NCBI GenBank assembly: GCA_029984035.1 | Contig: JASBYJ010000011.1 | Coordinates: forward strand, 1-64,000 | Reading direction: 5' to 3' | DNA from: Conchiformibius sp. | GTDB taxonomy: Bacteria > Pseudomonadota > Gammaproteobacteria > Burkholderiales > Neisseriaceae | Length of the DNA stretch: 64,000 bases | Shown here: piece by piece, positions 45,194 through 54,093 of the stretch | Numbering within the stretch: position 1 is the first letter of the stretch | How the letters are laid out: the number at the start of each line of letters is the position of its first letter | Made by a program: the position numbers and the translations under genes | The notes under the pieces: model-generated | The model's input: the letters and a program-made list of their open reading frames with translations, nothing else | What the model was told of the DNA's origin: nothing | Database searches by the model: none

Positions 45194-46540
45194 ATGAGTA
45201 CTGCGATGAATTGGAAACAATTGCTGTCCGATATCCGTTTTACCCACGAAGAAAACGGCGACATCATGCCGACTGAATCCAAGCAGTTGGCCGACCCCTT
45301 CCGCAGTGCGTTTCACGCCGATTACGACCGCGTAGTGTTTTCTAATGCCTTTCGCCGTTTGGGCCGCAAAACCCAAGTGCATCCGCTGGCGCAAAACGAC
45401 CACACCCACAACCGCCTGACCCACAGTGTAGAAGTGGCCAGTGTGGGACGCAGTTTGGGCAACCGCGTGGCGGGGATTCTCGCCAACAGCGATTTGCTGC
45501 CGCAGGAAATCGATTTTTACCATATCGGCACCATCGTGCAGGTTGCCTGTTTGGCGCATGATTTGGGCAATCCGCCGTTCGGACACACCGGTGAAGACGC
45601 TTTGCGCGAATGGTTCAGGCAGCCCGAACACGCCCGTCTGTTGCAACCGCTCACCGAAGCCGAACGCAACGATGTGCAAACCTATGAAGGCAATGCCCAC
45701 AGCTTAAGGCAAATTGCCCGCTTGGAAATGTACCGCAACCGCGGCGGTATGCGTTTGACTGCCGCTTCCGTAGGCGCACTGCTCAAATACCCGTGGAGCA
45801 GCAGCCATCCGCACGGACGCAAAAAATTCAATATTTATCAAAGCGAACTGCCTTATATCCGCCGCGTAGCCGAAACCTTGGGGCTGCCTGAAACCGATAC
45901 CGACTGCTGGGCGCGTCATCCGCTGTCGTATCTGATGGAAGCGGCAGACGATATCTGCTATGCCCTGATGGATTTGGAAGATGCCATCGGCTTGGGTTTG
46001 CTCGATTATCGGGAAGTAGAGAAAGTCTTATCGCCGCTTGCCGATACTGCCGCCGCTTGGCACATACCCCATCCGCGCGAACGCACCGCCATGTTGCGCG
46101 GTTTGGCCATCGGCAAAGCGGTAGACGATGTGGCGCACACTTTTGTCCGCCACCATCACGACTTGCTCAACGGCTGCCTGAAAGGGCGCGACTTGGTAGA
46201 TTTGTGCAGCGAAAACGTGAGAGCCGCCCTGCACAATGCCAAAACCCTTGCCAGAGAACGCATTTTCCGCCACCGCAGCAAATTGGTGCATGAATTGGCC
46301 GCTTTTCCCTGTTTGGGTTTGATGCTGGATTTATTGGTGCCCGCCGCCCATGCCCTGCTGGTTTCAGGCAGCCTGAACGTGCGCCAGTCTTTGGCTTTGG
46401 AGCTGTTGGAAGACGAACCGCTGACCCGAGATGACACTTTATATGACGCCTATATGAAAATTCTCGATTTTGTCGGCGGCATGACCGATAACTACGCAGC
46501 CAAAATGGCGCAGGAGTTGTCGGGCATCAGCATGGTATAA
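45194..46540 (+). CDS. dgt: Deoxyguanosinetriphosphate triphosphohydrolase-like protein
   Basis: An HD-domain hydrolase that removes triphosphate from dNTPs. The 448-aa length matches Dgt-like enzymes. The motifs NRLTHSVEVASVG near 72, VACLAHDLGNPPFGHTGED near 117 (HD metal pair) and ADDICYALMDLEDAIG near 250 are clear. The symbol follows the family name. Substrate preference among dNTPs is not readable. The ATG at 45194 follows a weak site. In-frame DUS copies encode WFRQPE near 140 and VSGSLN near 395. Confidence 0.88.
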   Translation: MSTAMNWKQLLSDIRFTHEENGDIMPTESKQLADPFRSAFHADYDRVVFSNAFRRLGRKTQVHPLAQNDHTHNRLTHSVEVASVGRSLGNRVAGILANSDLLPQEIDFYHIGTIVQVACLAHDLGNPPFGHTGEDALREWFRQPEHARLLQPLTEAERNDVQTYEGNAHSLRQIARLEMYRNRGGMRLTAASVGALLKYPWSSSHPHGRKKFNIYQSELPYIRRVAETLGLPETDTDCWARHPLSYLMEAADDICYALMDLEDAIGLGLLDYREVEKVLSPLADTAAAWHIPHPRERTAMLRGLAIGKAVDDVAHTFVRHHHDLLNGCLKGRDLVDLCSENVRAALHNAKTLARERIFRHRSKLVHELAAFPCLGLMLDLLVPAAHALLVSGSLNVRQSLALELLEDEPLTRDDTLYDAYMKILDFVGGMTDNYAAKMAQELSGISMV

Positions 46541-46821
46541 AACGCCGCGGCAAAAGTCGGATGGCAGCACGAAGTCCAAAACTGCTGCATTCGGGATATG
46601 TGGAACGGTCGGACATGCCAAGCAGCGCAACGCCGTTGCACAAACGGCAGAAATGTTTTGAATGGAGGCTCTTAAAAAGCGCAATCCGTATTCCGTTTGC
46701 GCTTCAAACGCCGTCAAACGGTTTTAATCCGTTTTGTCATGCCGCCCGATTTTCAGGCAGCCTGAAGGCAATGAAAACGCTTTAAATTCACATATTTTAA
46801 CTTTTGTGAAAATATCTTTAT

Positions 46822-46850
46822 ATTTTTGCCAAACTCTGCTATATTGAGTT
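46822..46850 (+). promoter_or_regulatory. Candidate brnQ promoter
   Basis: TATATT near 46840-46845 has a TTTATA-like -35 hexamer 17 bp upstream. It lies about 60 bp before brnQ, in an AT-rich stretch. Assigned by eye only. Confidence 0.4.
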
Positions 46851-46863
46851 TCCTTTATTTCCG

Positions 46864-46886
46864 CTGCCCCGAACAGGGCAGTTTTT
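46864..46886 (+). terminator. Terminator-like hairpin in the brnQ leader
   Basis: CTGCCC (46864-46869) pairs with GGGCAG (46876-46881) over CGAACA, and TTTTT follows. It lies between the candidate promoter and the ATG at 46905, so it is a possible attenuator rather than an end-of-operon terminator. Confidence 0.5.
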
Positions 46887-46904
46887 AATCTCAGGCTTTA
46901 TATT

Positions 46905-48263
46905 ATGAAACAATCAGTTAATAATAAATCCGCTTTTGTTGCCACCGGTTTGATGCTGTTTGCATTGTTTTTCGGTGCAGGTAATTTGATTTTCCCTTCC
47001 GGCATGGGACAACAGGCAGGCAGCAATGTGTTCGCCGCCATGGCAGGTTTTCTGCTGACCGGTGCCGGTTTGCCGCTGTTGGGCGTGATTGCTTTCGGCT
47101 ATTCCGGTGCGCGTGACGTGCAGCAGCTCGCTTCGCGCGTTGCCCCTTGGTACGGCGTGCTGTTTGCCGCCGCACTGTATCTTTCCATCGGCCCGCTGTT
47201 TGCCACGCCGCGTACCGCAACGGTTTCTTTTGAAATCGGCGTAGTGCCGTTTATGGGCGAAACTGTTTCAGACAGCGCAAAAAGCATCGGTCTGTTTATT
47301 TTCTGCCTGATTTTCTTCGGCTTGTCGTTTTGGCTCGCCGTATCTCCCGGTAAATTGGTCGACCGCATCGGCCGTGTGTTGACGCCCGCATTGCTGCTGA
47401 CCATTGCCGTATTGGTAGGCTATGCCGCCATTGCGCCGATGGCTCCGCTGCAAGCACCTGCCGAAGCCTATCAAAGCGATGCGTTCACCAAAGGTATTTT
47501 GGCAGGCTACGAAACCATGGATGCCTTGGCAGCCTTGGTATTTGCCATCATCGTGATTGAAGCCGTCCGTTACAATATGGGCATCAACGACGACAAACAG
47601 GTGCTGCGTTTAACCATCCGTTCCGGTTTGGTGGCCGCATCCGCTTTGGCAATTGTGTACATTTTGATTGCCTATATGGGTGCAACCAGTGTCGGCGGCA
47701 TCGGTTTGCAGGACAACGGCGCGGCAGTTTTGTCAAAAAGCGCGCAACATTATTTCGGCACATTCGGTAATATTTTGCTCGCCGCCATCGTATTTTTGGC
47801 TTGTTTGACCACTTCTGTCGGTCTGATTACATCATGCGGCGAATATTTTGCCCGTCTCATACCCGCATTGTCTTACCATAAATGGGCGGTTGTATTTACC
47901 GTGGTGTCGTTTGGATTGGCCAATTTCGGTTTGGGAACCATTATCAAATTCTCCATTCCCGTATTAATGCTGCTCTATCCGCTTACCATTGCGATTATTG
48001 TGCTGACTTTCCTGCATAAATTGTTTGACGGCAAACGCGTTGTGTATGCCACTACCATTTTATTCACTTCCGTATTGGCGGTTGTGGACGGCTGGAAAAC
48101 CGCACATTCCATGTTCGGCGGTGCTGAAGACGGATTGATTATGCGGATTAACGAGACCTTGTCGGGCGTTTTGCCTTTGTACTCGGTTGGATTAGGCTGG
48201 GTGATTCCCGCAGCTGCCGGTTTTGTATTAGGTTTTATTTTAAGTAAAACCGTGTGCAAATAA
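46905..48263 (+). CDS. brnQ: Branched-chain amino acid transport system II carrier protein
   Basis: A sodium-coupled importer of leucine, isoleucine and valine of the LIVCS family. The 452-aa protein has about 12 membrane segments. It starts MKQSVNNKSAFVATGLMLFA and has FGAGNLIFPSGMGQQAG near 25, the conserved family segment, and RTATVSFEIGV near 105. The hairpin in its leader may provide attenuation. A DUS-pair terminator follows. Confidence 0.94.
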   Translation: MKQSVNNKSAFVATGLMLFALFFGAGNLIFPSGMGQQAGSNVFAAMAGFLLTGAGLPLLGVIAFGYSGARDVQQLASRVAPWYGVLFAAALYLSIGPLFATPRTATVSFEIGVVPFMGETVSDSAKSIGLFIFCLIFFGLSFWLAVSPGKLVDRIGRVLTPALLLTIAVLVGYAAIAPMAPLQAPAEAYQSDAFTKGILAGYETMDALAALVFAIIVIEAVRYNMGINDDKQVLRLTIRSGLVAASALAIVYILIAYMGATSVGGIGLQDNGAAVLSKSAQHYFGTFGNILLAAIVFLACLTTSVGLITSCGEYFARLIPALSYHKWAVVFTVVSFGLANFGLGTIIKFSIPVLMLLYPLTIAIIVLTFLHKLFDGKRVVYATTILFTSVLAVVDGWKTAHSMFGGAEDGLIMRINETLSGVLPLYSVGLGWVIPAAAGFVLGFILSKTVCK

Positions 48264-48281
48264 TCGCCGCATAAACAAATC

Positions 48282-48323
48282 AAAGGCTGCCTGAAAAGAA
48301 GGGATTCTTTTCAGGCAGCCTTT
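48282..48323 (+). terminator. DUS inverted-pair terminator of brnQ
   Basis: A 19-bp stem starting AAAGGCTGCCTGAAAAGAA is closed by its complement around GGGA. It lies 18 bp after the brnQ stop. TTTC follows. Confidence 0.85.
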
Positions 48324-48441
48324 CTATATACGGTTTTTCTCCGATAATCAGTTAATATGATTTGTGCAAACAGGCATTGCAGGTAAATACGGCAACACAT
48401 CACAATACCGGCAAACCATCAAACGCATATTTGACTATAAA

Positions 48442-50499
48442 CTACCTAAACAACCGCCACAATTGATAAAGTTTGCCGAGCTGCTTGGCTGCCCAACTTC
48501 TTTTCAGGCTGCCTGAAGGTTGGCGTTCACGTTGTTTGCGGAGTATGGCTAAGGCGGTTTGTACGTTGATATGGTTGCCGTTTTCGGGGTTGACGTATTG
48601 GGGATAGTAAACCAATGTGCCGCTGATGAGTTCTTCCAAGCTCAGGCGGCGGGTGCGGCGGGAAATGTGCAATTTATCTTCGGTCAGACCCCAACCTGCG
48701 TAAAACGGCAATCCGTAACAGCATACTTTTTTCCCGCGCAGCAGGGCTTCAAAACCGCTTAGGGAAGTCATGGTGTGAACTTCGTCTGCCGCGTTCAGGC
48801 AGGCGGCAATATCGGCTTGGGTTTCGATATGATCGGCCAATCGGGAGGCGGTTTCGCCGTCTATTGCGCCGATGCGGTTGCCGCTCAATACGTCGGGGTG
48901 GGGCTTGTAGATAATATAGGCATCGGGGCGGGCTTGGCGCACGGCGGCAAGCAGGTCGGCATTGGTTTTGATTTCGGGAGCGCCCAAACGGATGGAGGCA
49001 TCGTCTTCCACCTGTCCGGGAACGAGAATAATGGTTTGCCCCGTATCGGGCAGATGCAAATCGGCTGTGCCGACATTGTATTTGCTGATGCGGTGGTTAA
49101 TCAGGGTATCGCGCAATTGCCGTGCGAGCGTGCGGTCGCTTTCGGTAAACGGGTGTTGCTGTAAGATGGTTTCCAGTCGGGACGGCTGACGCGGGTTAAA
49201 ATAAATTCCCAAATCATCAACCACTAAGGATAATGCGGGCACCAAATTGGAACCCAAACCGACCGAACGGACAAAGCCGTCTTCCATTCTGAGCAGGGGG
49301 ATTTTATGTTGCCCGGCCGTCTCCTGCCACTCGGGTTTGCCTTGCCCCCACAGCACGATACGGCTGTTTTCAGGCAGCCTGTCCAAAGGAAGGTATTCGG
49401 GAGCAGCGGCAAAGTGCAGACGGCAGGAAGGCAGCCTGAAGAACGATTTCACTACGGCACGTTTCCACAAGCTCATGCCGATGCAATAGATGTCGCCGCG
49501 CAAGGTATTGTTTAGGCGGCGCATGAGTGTAAGATGGGCAAGCACGTCAAAAATCGTGCCGCTTTCACCCGTGTTGGGATTGATATAGCGGCTGTATTGT
49601 AAATAAGCGGCGGCGAAAAGCTGCGTCAATGAGCGCGGTTGGCGGCGGTTTTGTTTTTTCAAATCGGCTATTTGCGGGTGGCGGTCATCACTCACGCCCC
49701 AGCCTGCATACCAAGGCAGCCCGAACACGGACACGGGTTTGCCCAGCAGCAAGGCCTCAAAGCCCATTTGGGATGTAACGCAATATACTTTATCTACCTT
49801 TTCCAATAAAGACAACGGATTAACATCTTCCGCAAGTAAACGCACGCTGCCTGAAACATCGGGCAGCGCAGTGAGATAACCCTGTTTTTTACCGCTTAAC
49901 ACATCGGGATGGGTTTTCACCCAAATTTCTGCATTCGGATTTTCTGCCAAGGCTGCCTGAAACATATCGGCAAAGGTTTGCGTGTCCGCACCGCCGTATT
50001 GCACCGCCATATCCCCGTAGGTTTGGTCTATCACCAATACGGTTTCTTTTTCAGGCAGCGTGTCGCGGGCAAATCCGCTTCTTTCAAAATCAGGAGCGTG
50101 GTTATATTTGGACAGTTTGTGCGCCACAATCCAATCGATTGCTTTTTCTGCGTTTTCCAAAGTTTCAGGCAGCATCTGCCCTGCCGACAAAATCAGATTT
50201 TCCAAACGAGACGGGCGGGAAGTGTCGTAATAAATTCCGATATCGTCCACCACCAGGGAAAACGGCTGCCAACCGTCCACACCCAATCCTGCCGAACGCA
50301 GAAAACCGTCTTCCAATGCAATGAAGGGAAGACGGTGTGCTTGGGCATATTGCCTTGCTTTGCGCGTTGTCGGGCGCAATCCCCAGCCCAGTACGCAATC
50401 CGCCTGCCTGAAACCGACAGAAATATCGTATTCGGGCAGAAGGTTGGACAAATAAGGGATTTTTTTAATACCTCGAGAAAAGATTTTGGCCGACTGCAT
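48442..50499 (-). CDS. kpsC: Capsule polysaccharide lipid-linker beta-Kdo transferase KpsC (LipA)
   Basis: Adds Kdo residues of the poly-Kdo linker that joins group 2 capsule to its lysophosphatidylglycerol anchor. The 685-aa protein has two related halves. Both carry a LEDGFLRSAGLG / MEDGFVRSVGLG motif (near 63 and 405), SLVVDDIGIYY / SLVVDDLGIYF, and KTHPDVLSG / KPHPDVLSGN. This is the dual Kdo transferase design of KpsC. TTAGGATTT precedes the ATG. No kpsS/lipB, capsule export or capsule polymerase genes are in the window. It neighbours kdsA and kdsD on the same strand. Confidence 0.9.
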   Translation of the reverse strand: MQSAKIFSRGIKKIPYLSNLLPEYDISVGFRQADCVLGWGLRPTTRKARQYAQAHRLPFIALEDGFLRSAGLGVDGWQPFSLVVDDIGIYYDTSRPSRLENLILSAGQMLPETLENAEKAIDWIVAHKLSKYNHAPDFERSGFARDTLPEKETVLVIDQTYGDMAVQYGGADTQTFADMFQAALAENPNAEIWVKTHPDVLSGKKQGYLTALPDVSGSVRLLAEDVNPLSLLEKVDKVYCVTSQMGFEALLLGKPVSVFGLPWYAGWGVSDDRHPQIADLKKQNRRQPRSLTQLFAAAYLQYSRYINPNTGESGTIFDVLAHLTLMRRLNNTLRGDIYCIGMSLWKRAVVKSFFRLPSCRLHFAAAPEYLPLDRLPENSRIVLWGQGKPEWQETAGQHKIPLLRMEDGFVRSVGLGSNLVPALSLVVDDLGIYFNPRQPSRLETILQQHPFTESDRTLARQLRDTLINHRISKYNVGTADLHLPDTGQTIILVPGQVEDDASIRLGAPEIKTNADLLAAVRQARPDAYIIYKPHPDVLSGNRIGAIDGETASRLADHIETQADIAACLNAADEVHTMTSLSGFEALLRGKKVCCYGLPFYAGWGLTEDKLHISRRTRRLSLEELISGTLVYYPQYVNPENGNHINVQTALAILRKQRERQPSGSLKRSWAAKQLGKLYQLWRLFR

Positions 50500-50571
50500 A
50501 AATCCTAACTACCCAATATCTACCGAGACACCGCATAAATCCGTTAAGGACTATACCGTTGAACGGAAAGA

Positions 50572-51411
50572 TTAATCTATTGCCAATTGCTTGAATGCTT
50601 TGACTGTATCGTCCACAGCCTTCACCCTAACCAAAAACTCTTCCAACAAAGCCAACGGCAGAGCCGAAGGCCCGTCGCATTTGGCTTGGTCGGGATTTTC
50701 GTGCGCTTCGAGAAACAGCCCGGCAATGCCCGTAGCAATGCCAGCCAATGCCAATTCGAGCACTTGGCTGCGGCGGCCGCCCGATGCGGCGGCACCTGCT
50801 TCGCGCTGCTGAAGGGCATGGGTTACGTCAAAAATCACCGGCAGATTGCCGCAGCTTTTTTTCATCACGCCGAATCCGAGCATATCGACAACCAAATTGT
50901 CATAGCCGAACTGGCTGCCGCGTTCGCAAAGAATGATTTGACCGTTGCCCGCTTCTTGGAATTTTTCAACGATGTTTTTCATCTGCTGCGGGCTGAGAAA
51001 TTGCGGCTTTTTGATATTGACCACTTTGCCGGTATGCGCCATAGCGGTTACCAAGTCGGTTTGCCTTGCCAAAAAAGCGGGCAGCTGCAACACATCGCAT
51101 ACTTCGGCAACAGGCCCGCATTGCCAAGGTTCATGAACATCGGTGATAACGGGTACGCCGAATTCCTGTTTCACTTTGGCGAAAATCTTCATGCCTTCTT
51201 CCAAGCCCACACCGCGATAAGAACGGATAGACGAGCGGTTGGCTTTATCAAACGATGCTTTGAACACATAAGGAATGCCGAGTTTTTCGGTAACGCGGAC
51301 ATAATGTTCGGCCGCCTTCAAAGTGCTGTCGAGGTCTTCCAACACATTGATGCCGCCAAACAGAGTAAAAGGGGCTTGGTTGGAAACGTTGATACGCTGT
51401 ATTTGAACCAT
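50572..51411 (-). CDS. kdsA: 3-deoxy-D-manno-octulosonate 8-phosphate synthase
   Basis: Condenses arabinose 5-phosphate and PEP into Kdo 8-phosphate for LPS and capsule linker. The 279-aa protein begins MVQIQRINVSNQAPFTLFGG and has FKASFDKANRSSIRSYRG near 55, TDVHEPWQ near 95 and the GNLPVIFDVTHALQQ segment near 190. The ATG at 51411 is chosen because homology begins there and AAAGGTAG lies upstream. Located between kdsD and kpsC on the minus strand. Confidence 0.95.
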   Translation of the reverse strand: MVQIQRINVSNQAPFTLFGGINVLEDLDSTLKAAEHYVRVTEKLGIPYVFKASFDKANRSSIRSYRGVGLEEGMKIFAKVKQEFGVPVITDVHEPWQCGPVAEVCDVLQLPAFLARQTDLVTAMAHTGKVVNIKKPQFLSPQQMKNIVEKFQEAGNGQIILCERGSQFGYDNLVVDMLGFGVMKKSCGNLPVIFDVTHALQQREAGAAASGGRRSQVLELALAGIATGIAGLFLEAHENPDQAKCDGPSALPLALLEEFLVRVKAVDDTVKAFKQLAID

Positions 51412-51587
51412 AAAACTACCTTTGGATAAACGGACGGCTGCAAACGATAGGCGGGCAAAAATCATGCCGCAGGGTTTTGCATCATGCCGCCGCCGGATTT
51501 TCAGGCTGCCTGAAAAATTTCCGGCAGAGACATTTCATTTGCAACTTAAATAATTTATTGATAAATAAATGTTTTATATGGTGCAGA

Positions 51588-52556
51588 TTATACCACTTTT
51601 GCCTTCAGCAAATCGTGCATATTCAGTGCGCCCACCAGGCGGTTGCTCTCATCGCACACCAGCAAACCGCCGATTTTCCTATCCTGCATCAATTTGGCGG
51701 CTTCGGTTGCCAGTTTGTCGGGACGGATGGTAGTCGGATTGGGTTTCATCACTTCACCGATGGTCATATGGCTGAATTTTTGATGCTGTTCAAACAAACG
51801 GCGCAAATCGCCATCGGTGAATATGCCTTTCAGGCTGCCTGAAGCATCGGTTACGGCCAACATACCCAAGCCTTTTTCGCTCATGCGGATAATGGCTGAA
51901 CGCAAAGGCGTGCTTTCGGCAATATCGGGCAATTCTCCGTCTTGGTGCATGATGTCGGATACTTTCAGCAACAGTTTGCGTCCTAAGCTGCCTGCGGGGT
52001 GGCTGAGCGCAAAATCATCAGGCGTGAAATCGCGGGCGTTTAACAGGGCGATGGCAAGCGCATCGCCAAGCGCCAAAGTGGCGGTAGTACTGGAAGTGGG
52101 AGCCAAGCCGTGCGGGCAGGCTTCGGCGGATACGGCTGCCAAAATATGGATATCGGCGTGTTGCGCCATATGGGATTGCGGTCTGCCCGTGATGCAGACG
52201 AGCGTGATGTTTTTGCGTTTCAGCGCAGGGATAATCGCCAGAATTTCATCGCTCTCGCCAGAATTGGAAATCGCCAAAACTACATCGCCGTCCACTATCA
52301 TGCCCAAATCGCCGTGCGCAGCCTCGGCAGGATGCACGAAAAAAGCCGCCGTGCCGGTTGAAGCAAGCGTGGCAGCGATTTTACGGCCGATATGGCCCGA
52401 TTTGCCCATACCGGTAACAATCACGCGCCCGCTGCTGCTTAAAATACTTTGTACGGCAAGAACAAACTGTTTGTCCAAAGAAGCCGCCACCTCTCTAACG
52501 GCTTCGGCTTCGGTATGCATGGCTTGACGCGCCCAATCCAAATATTCTTCGCACAT
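51588..52556 (-). CDS. kdsD: Arabinose 5-phosphate isomerase KdsD
   Basis: Makes D-arabinose 5-phosphate from ribulose 5-phosphate for Kdo synthesis. The 322-aa protein has a SIS domain (about 35-180) with VTGMGKSGHIGRKIAATLAS near 48, then FVHPAEAAHGDLGM, and two C-terminal CBS domains (GIFTDGDLRR near 260). Start choices: the ATG at 52556 lies 7 bp after AAGGA and gives the usual MCEEYLDWARQAM N-terminus, while 52559 and 52577 are alternatives. It could be the KpsF-type paralogue, but no capsule export genes are near. Confidence 0.92.
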   Translation of the reverse strand: MCEEYLDWARQAMHTEAEAVREVAASLDKQFVLAVQSILSSSGRVIVTGMGKSGHIGRKIAATLASTGTAAFFVHPAEAAHGDLGMIVDGDVVLAISNSGESDEILAIIPALKRKNITLVCITGRPQSHMAQHADIHILAAVSAEACPHGLAPTSSTTATLALGDALAIALLNARDFTPDDFALSHPAGSLGRKLLLKVSDIMHQDGELPDIAESTPLRSAIIRMSEKGLGMLAVTDASGSLKGIFTDGDLRRLFEQHQKFSHMTIGEVMKPNPTTIRPDKLATEAAKLMQDRKIGGLLVCDESNRLVGALNMHDLLKAKVV

Positions 52557-52728
52557 CATCAAATCCTTATCTTTCATCGCTGTTGCCGTATATGGCGGAA
52601 ATCGGGAAGGTTTCCAACGGCACCGCATATTCTCTTTGCAGTTTGCCGTCTGCCGGATAGGCAGACGACATATGCTTTTTCGGCTTCAGGCAGCCTGAAT
52701 AAGCATTTTGCCTTAACGCTACGCTTGA

Positions 52729-53919
52729 TTATCGGCTGCTGAAAGTTCGGCAAACCGTTTCGGCATACTGCCGCACGGTTTCATCGCTTGCCAATAAATG
52801 TTCGATACTGTTTGCTCCGCCGCCTGCGTGTGCCGACAAAGATTGCTCCACCACTGTAAAAATATCGGTAAAGCGGATACGCCCGTTCAAAAACGCAGCA
52901 ACGGCGATTTCATTGGCCGCATTGAGTACGCAGGGCGCATCGCCGCCTTGCCGCATCGCCTGATAGGCCAATTTCAGGCAGGGGAAACGTTCAAAATCGG
53001 GCTGCCTGAACGTCAGTGCCGACAGTTTGCCGAAATCCAAGGGCGCAACGCCTGAAGCCATTCTTTCAGGCAGCCCCAAACAGTATGCAATCGGCGTACG
53101 CATATCGGGCGTACCCATTTGTGCCAACACCGAACCGTCCGCATATCGCACCATACTGTGTATCACGCTTTGCGGATGTACCACCACTTCCAATTTTTCG
53201 GCAGGACAATTGAACAGCCAATGCGCTTCAATCAGCTCCAAGCCTTTGTTCATCATGGTAGCCGAATCCACCGAGATTTTCTGTCCCATCGACCAGTTGG
53301 GATGCTTCACCGCCTGCTGCGGCGTGATGTCGGCAAACCGGTTTAGCGGCGTATCTAAAAACGGCCCGCCGGAAGCGGTCAGAATCAGGGATTGGATGCC
53401 GTGCGCGTCCAGGCTGCCTGAAAAATCGCGCGGCAACACCTGAAAAATAGCATTGTGTTCGCTGTCCACCGGCAACACTTTCGCGCCGCTTTGCTGCGCC
53501 GCCTGCATAAACAGGCTGCCTGAAACCACCAGGGTTTCTTTGTTGGCCAGATACACGGTTTTGCCCTGCCGTGCCGCCGCCAATGTCGGCTGCAAACCTG
53601 CCGCACCGACAATCGCCGCCATCACGCCCGTTACTTCGGGAGCAACGGCAATATCCGTCAGCGCCTGTTTGCCGTGCAGCACTTCGGTATCGCTTTTCAG
53701 GCTACCCAACAGTTCGCGCAAACGGCGGGCGTGATGCTCGTCGGACACTACAGCATAACGCGGGCGAAACCGCAGGCATTGGTCGGCGAGTTTTTCTACC
53801 TGATGATGCCCCGACAGGGCGAAAATGCGGAAACGTTCGGGATGGCGCGACACGACATCCAAGGTACTTTCGCCTATGCTGCCCGTGCTGCCGAGTATGG
53901 TAAGGGTTTGGTAAGACAT
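52729..53919 (-). CDS. dxr: 1-deoxy-D-xylulose 5-phosphate reductoisomerase
   Basis: Second enzyme of the MEP isoprenoid pathway, making 2-C-methyl-D-erythritol 4-phosphate with NADPH. The 396-aa protein has ILGSTGSIGESTLDVV near 8 (NADPH site), KETLVVSG near 128, PVDSEHNAIFQ near 150 (metal Asp/Glu), SVDSATMMNKGLELIEAHWL near 225 and a C-terminal helical domain. In meningococci this gene follows cdsA. Here it lies about 24 kb away, beside murB and kdsD. Confidence 0.96.
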   Translation of the reverse strand: MSYQTLTILGSTGSIGESTLDVVSRHPERFRIFALSGHHQVEKLADQCLRFRPRYAVVSDEHHARRLRELLGSLKSDTEVLHGKQALTDIAVAPEVTGVMAAIVGAAGLQPTLAAARQGKTVYLANKETLVVSGSLFMQAAQQSGAKVLPVDSEHNAIFQVLPRDFSGSLDAHGIQSLILTASGGPFLDTPLNRFADITPQQAVKHPNWSMGQKISVDSATMMNKGLELIEAHWLFNCPAEKLEVVVHPQSVIHSMVRYADGSVLAQMGTPDMRTPIAYCLGLPERMASGVAPLDFGKLSALTFRQPDFERFPCLKLAYQAMRQGGDAPCVLNAANEIAVAAFLNGRIRFTDIFTVVEQSLSAHAGGGANSIEHLLASDETVRQYAETVCRTFSSR

Positions 53920-54093
53920 GGTTTTGTTTTATAAGGATAACGGGGTGCGGCAATATGGCCGCACCAAGCGGTTTGTATCAAAAGGAATGATGTCCGGGCG
54001 GTTTGTCCGTCCGCCGCAACACAGGATTTCAAAGCCAATCTATCCCGTTGTGCAAAGGGCAAGGGCTGCCTGAAACATTCAATCAGGTATGCG

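Larger units (their letters stand above)
46541..46904. other. Leader region of brnQ
   Basis: No gene. The stretch holds a DUS near 46755, an AT-rich segment, a promoter candidate and a small hairpin before brnQ (listed separately). Confidence 0.5.
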
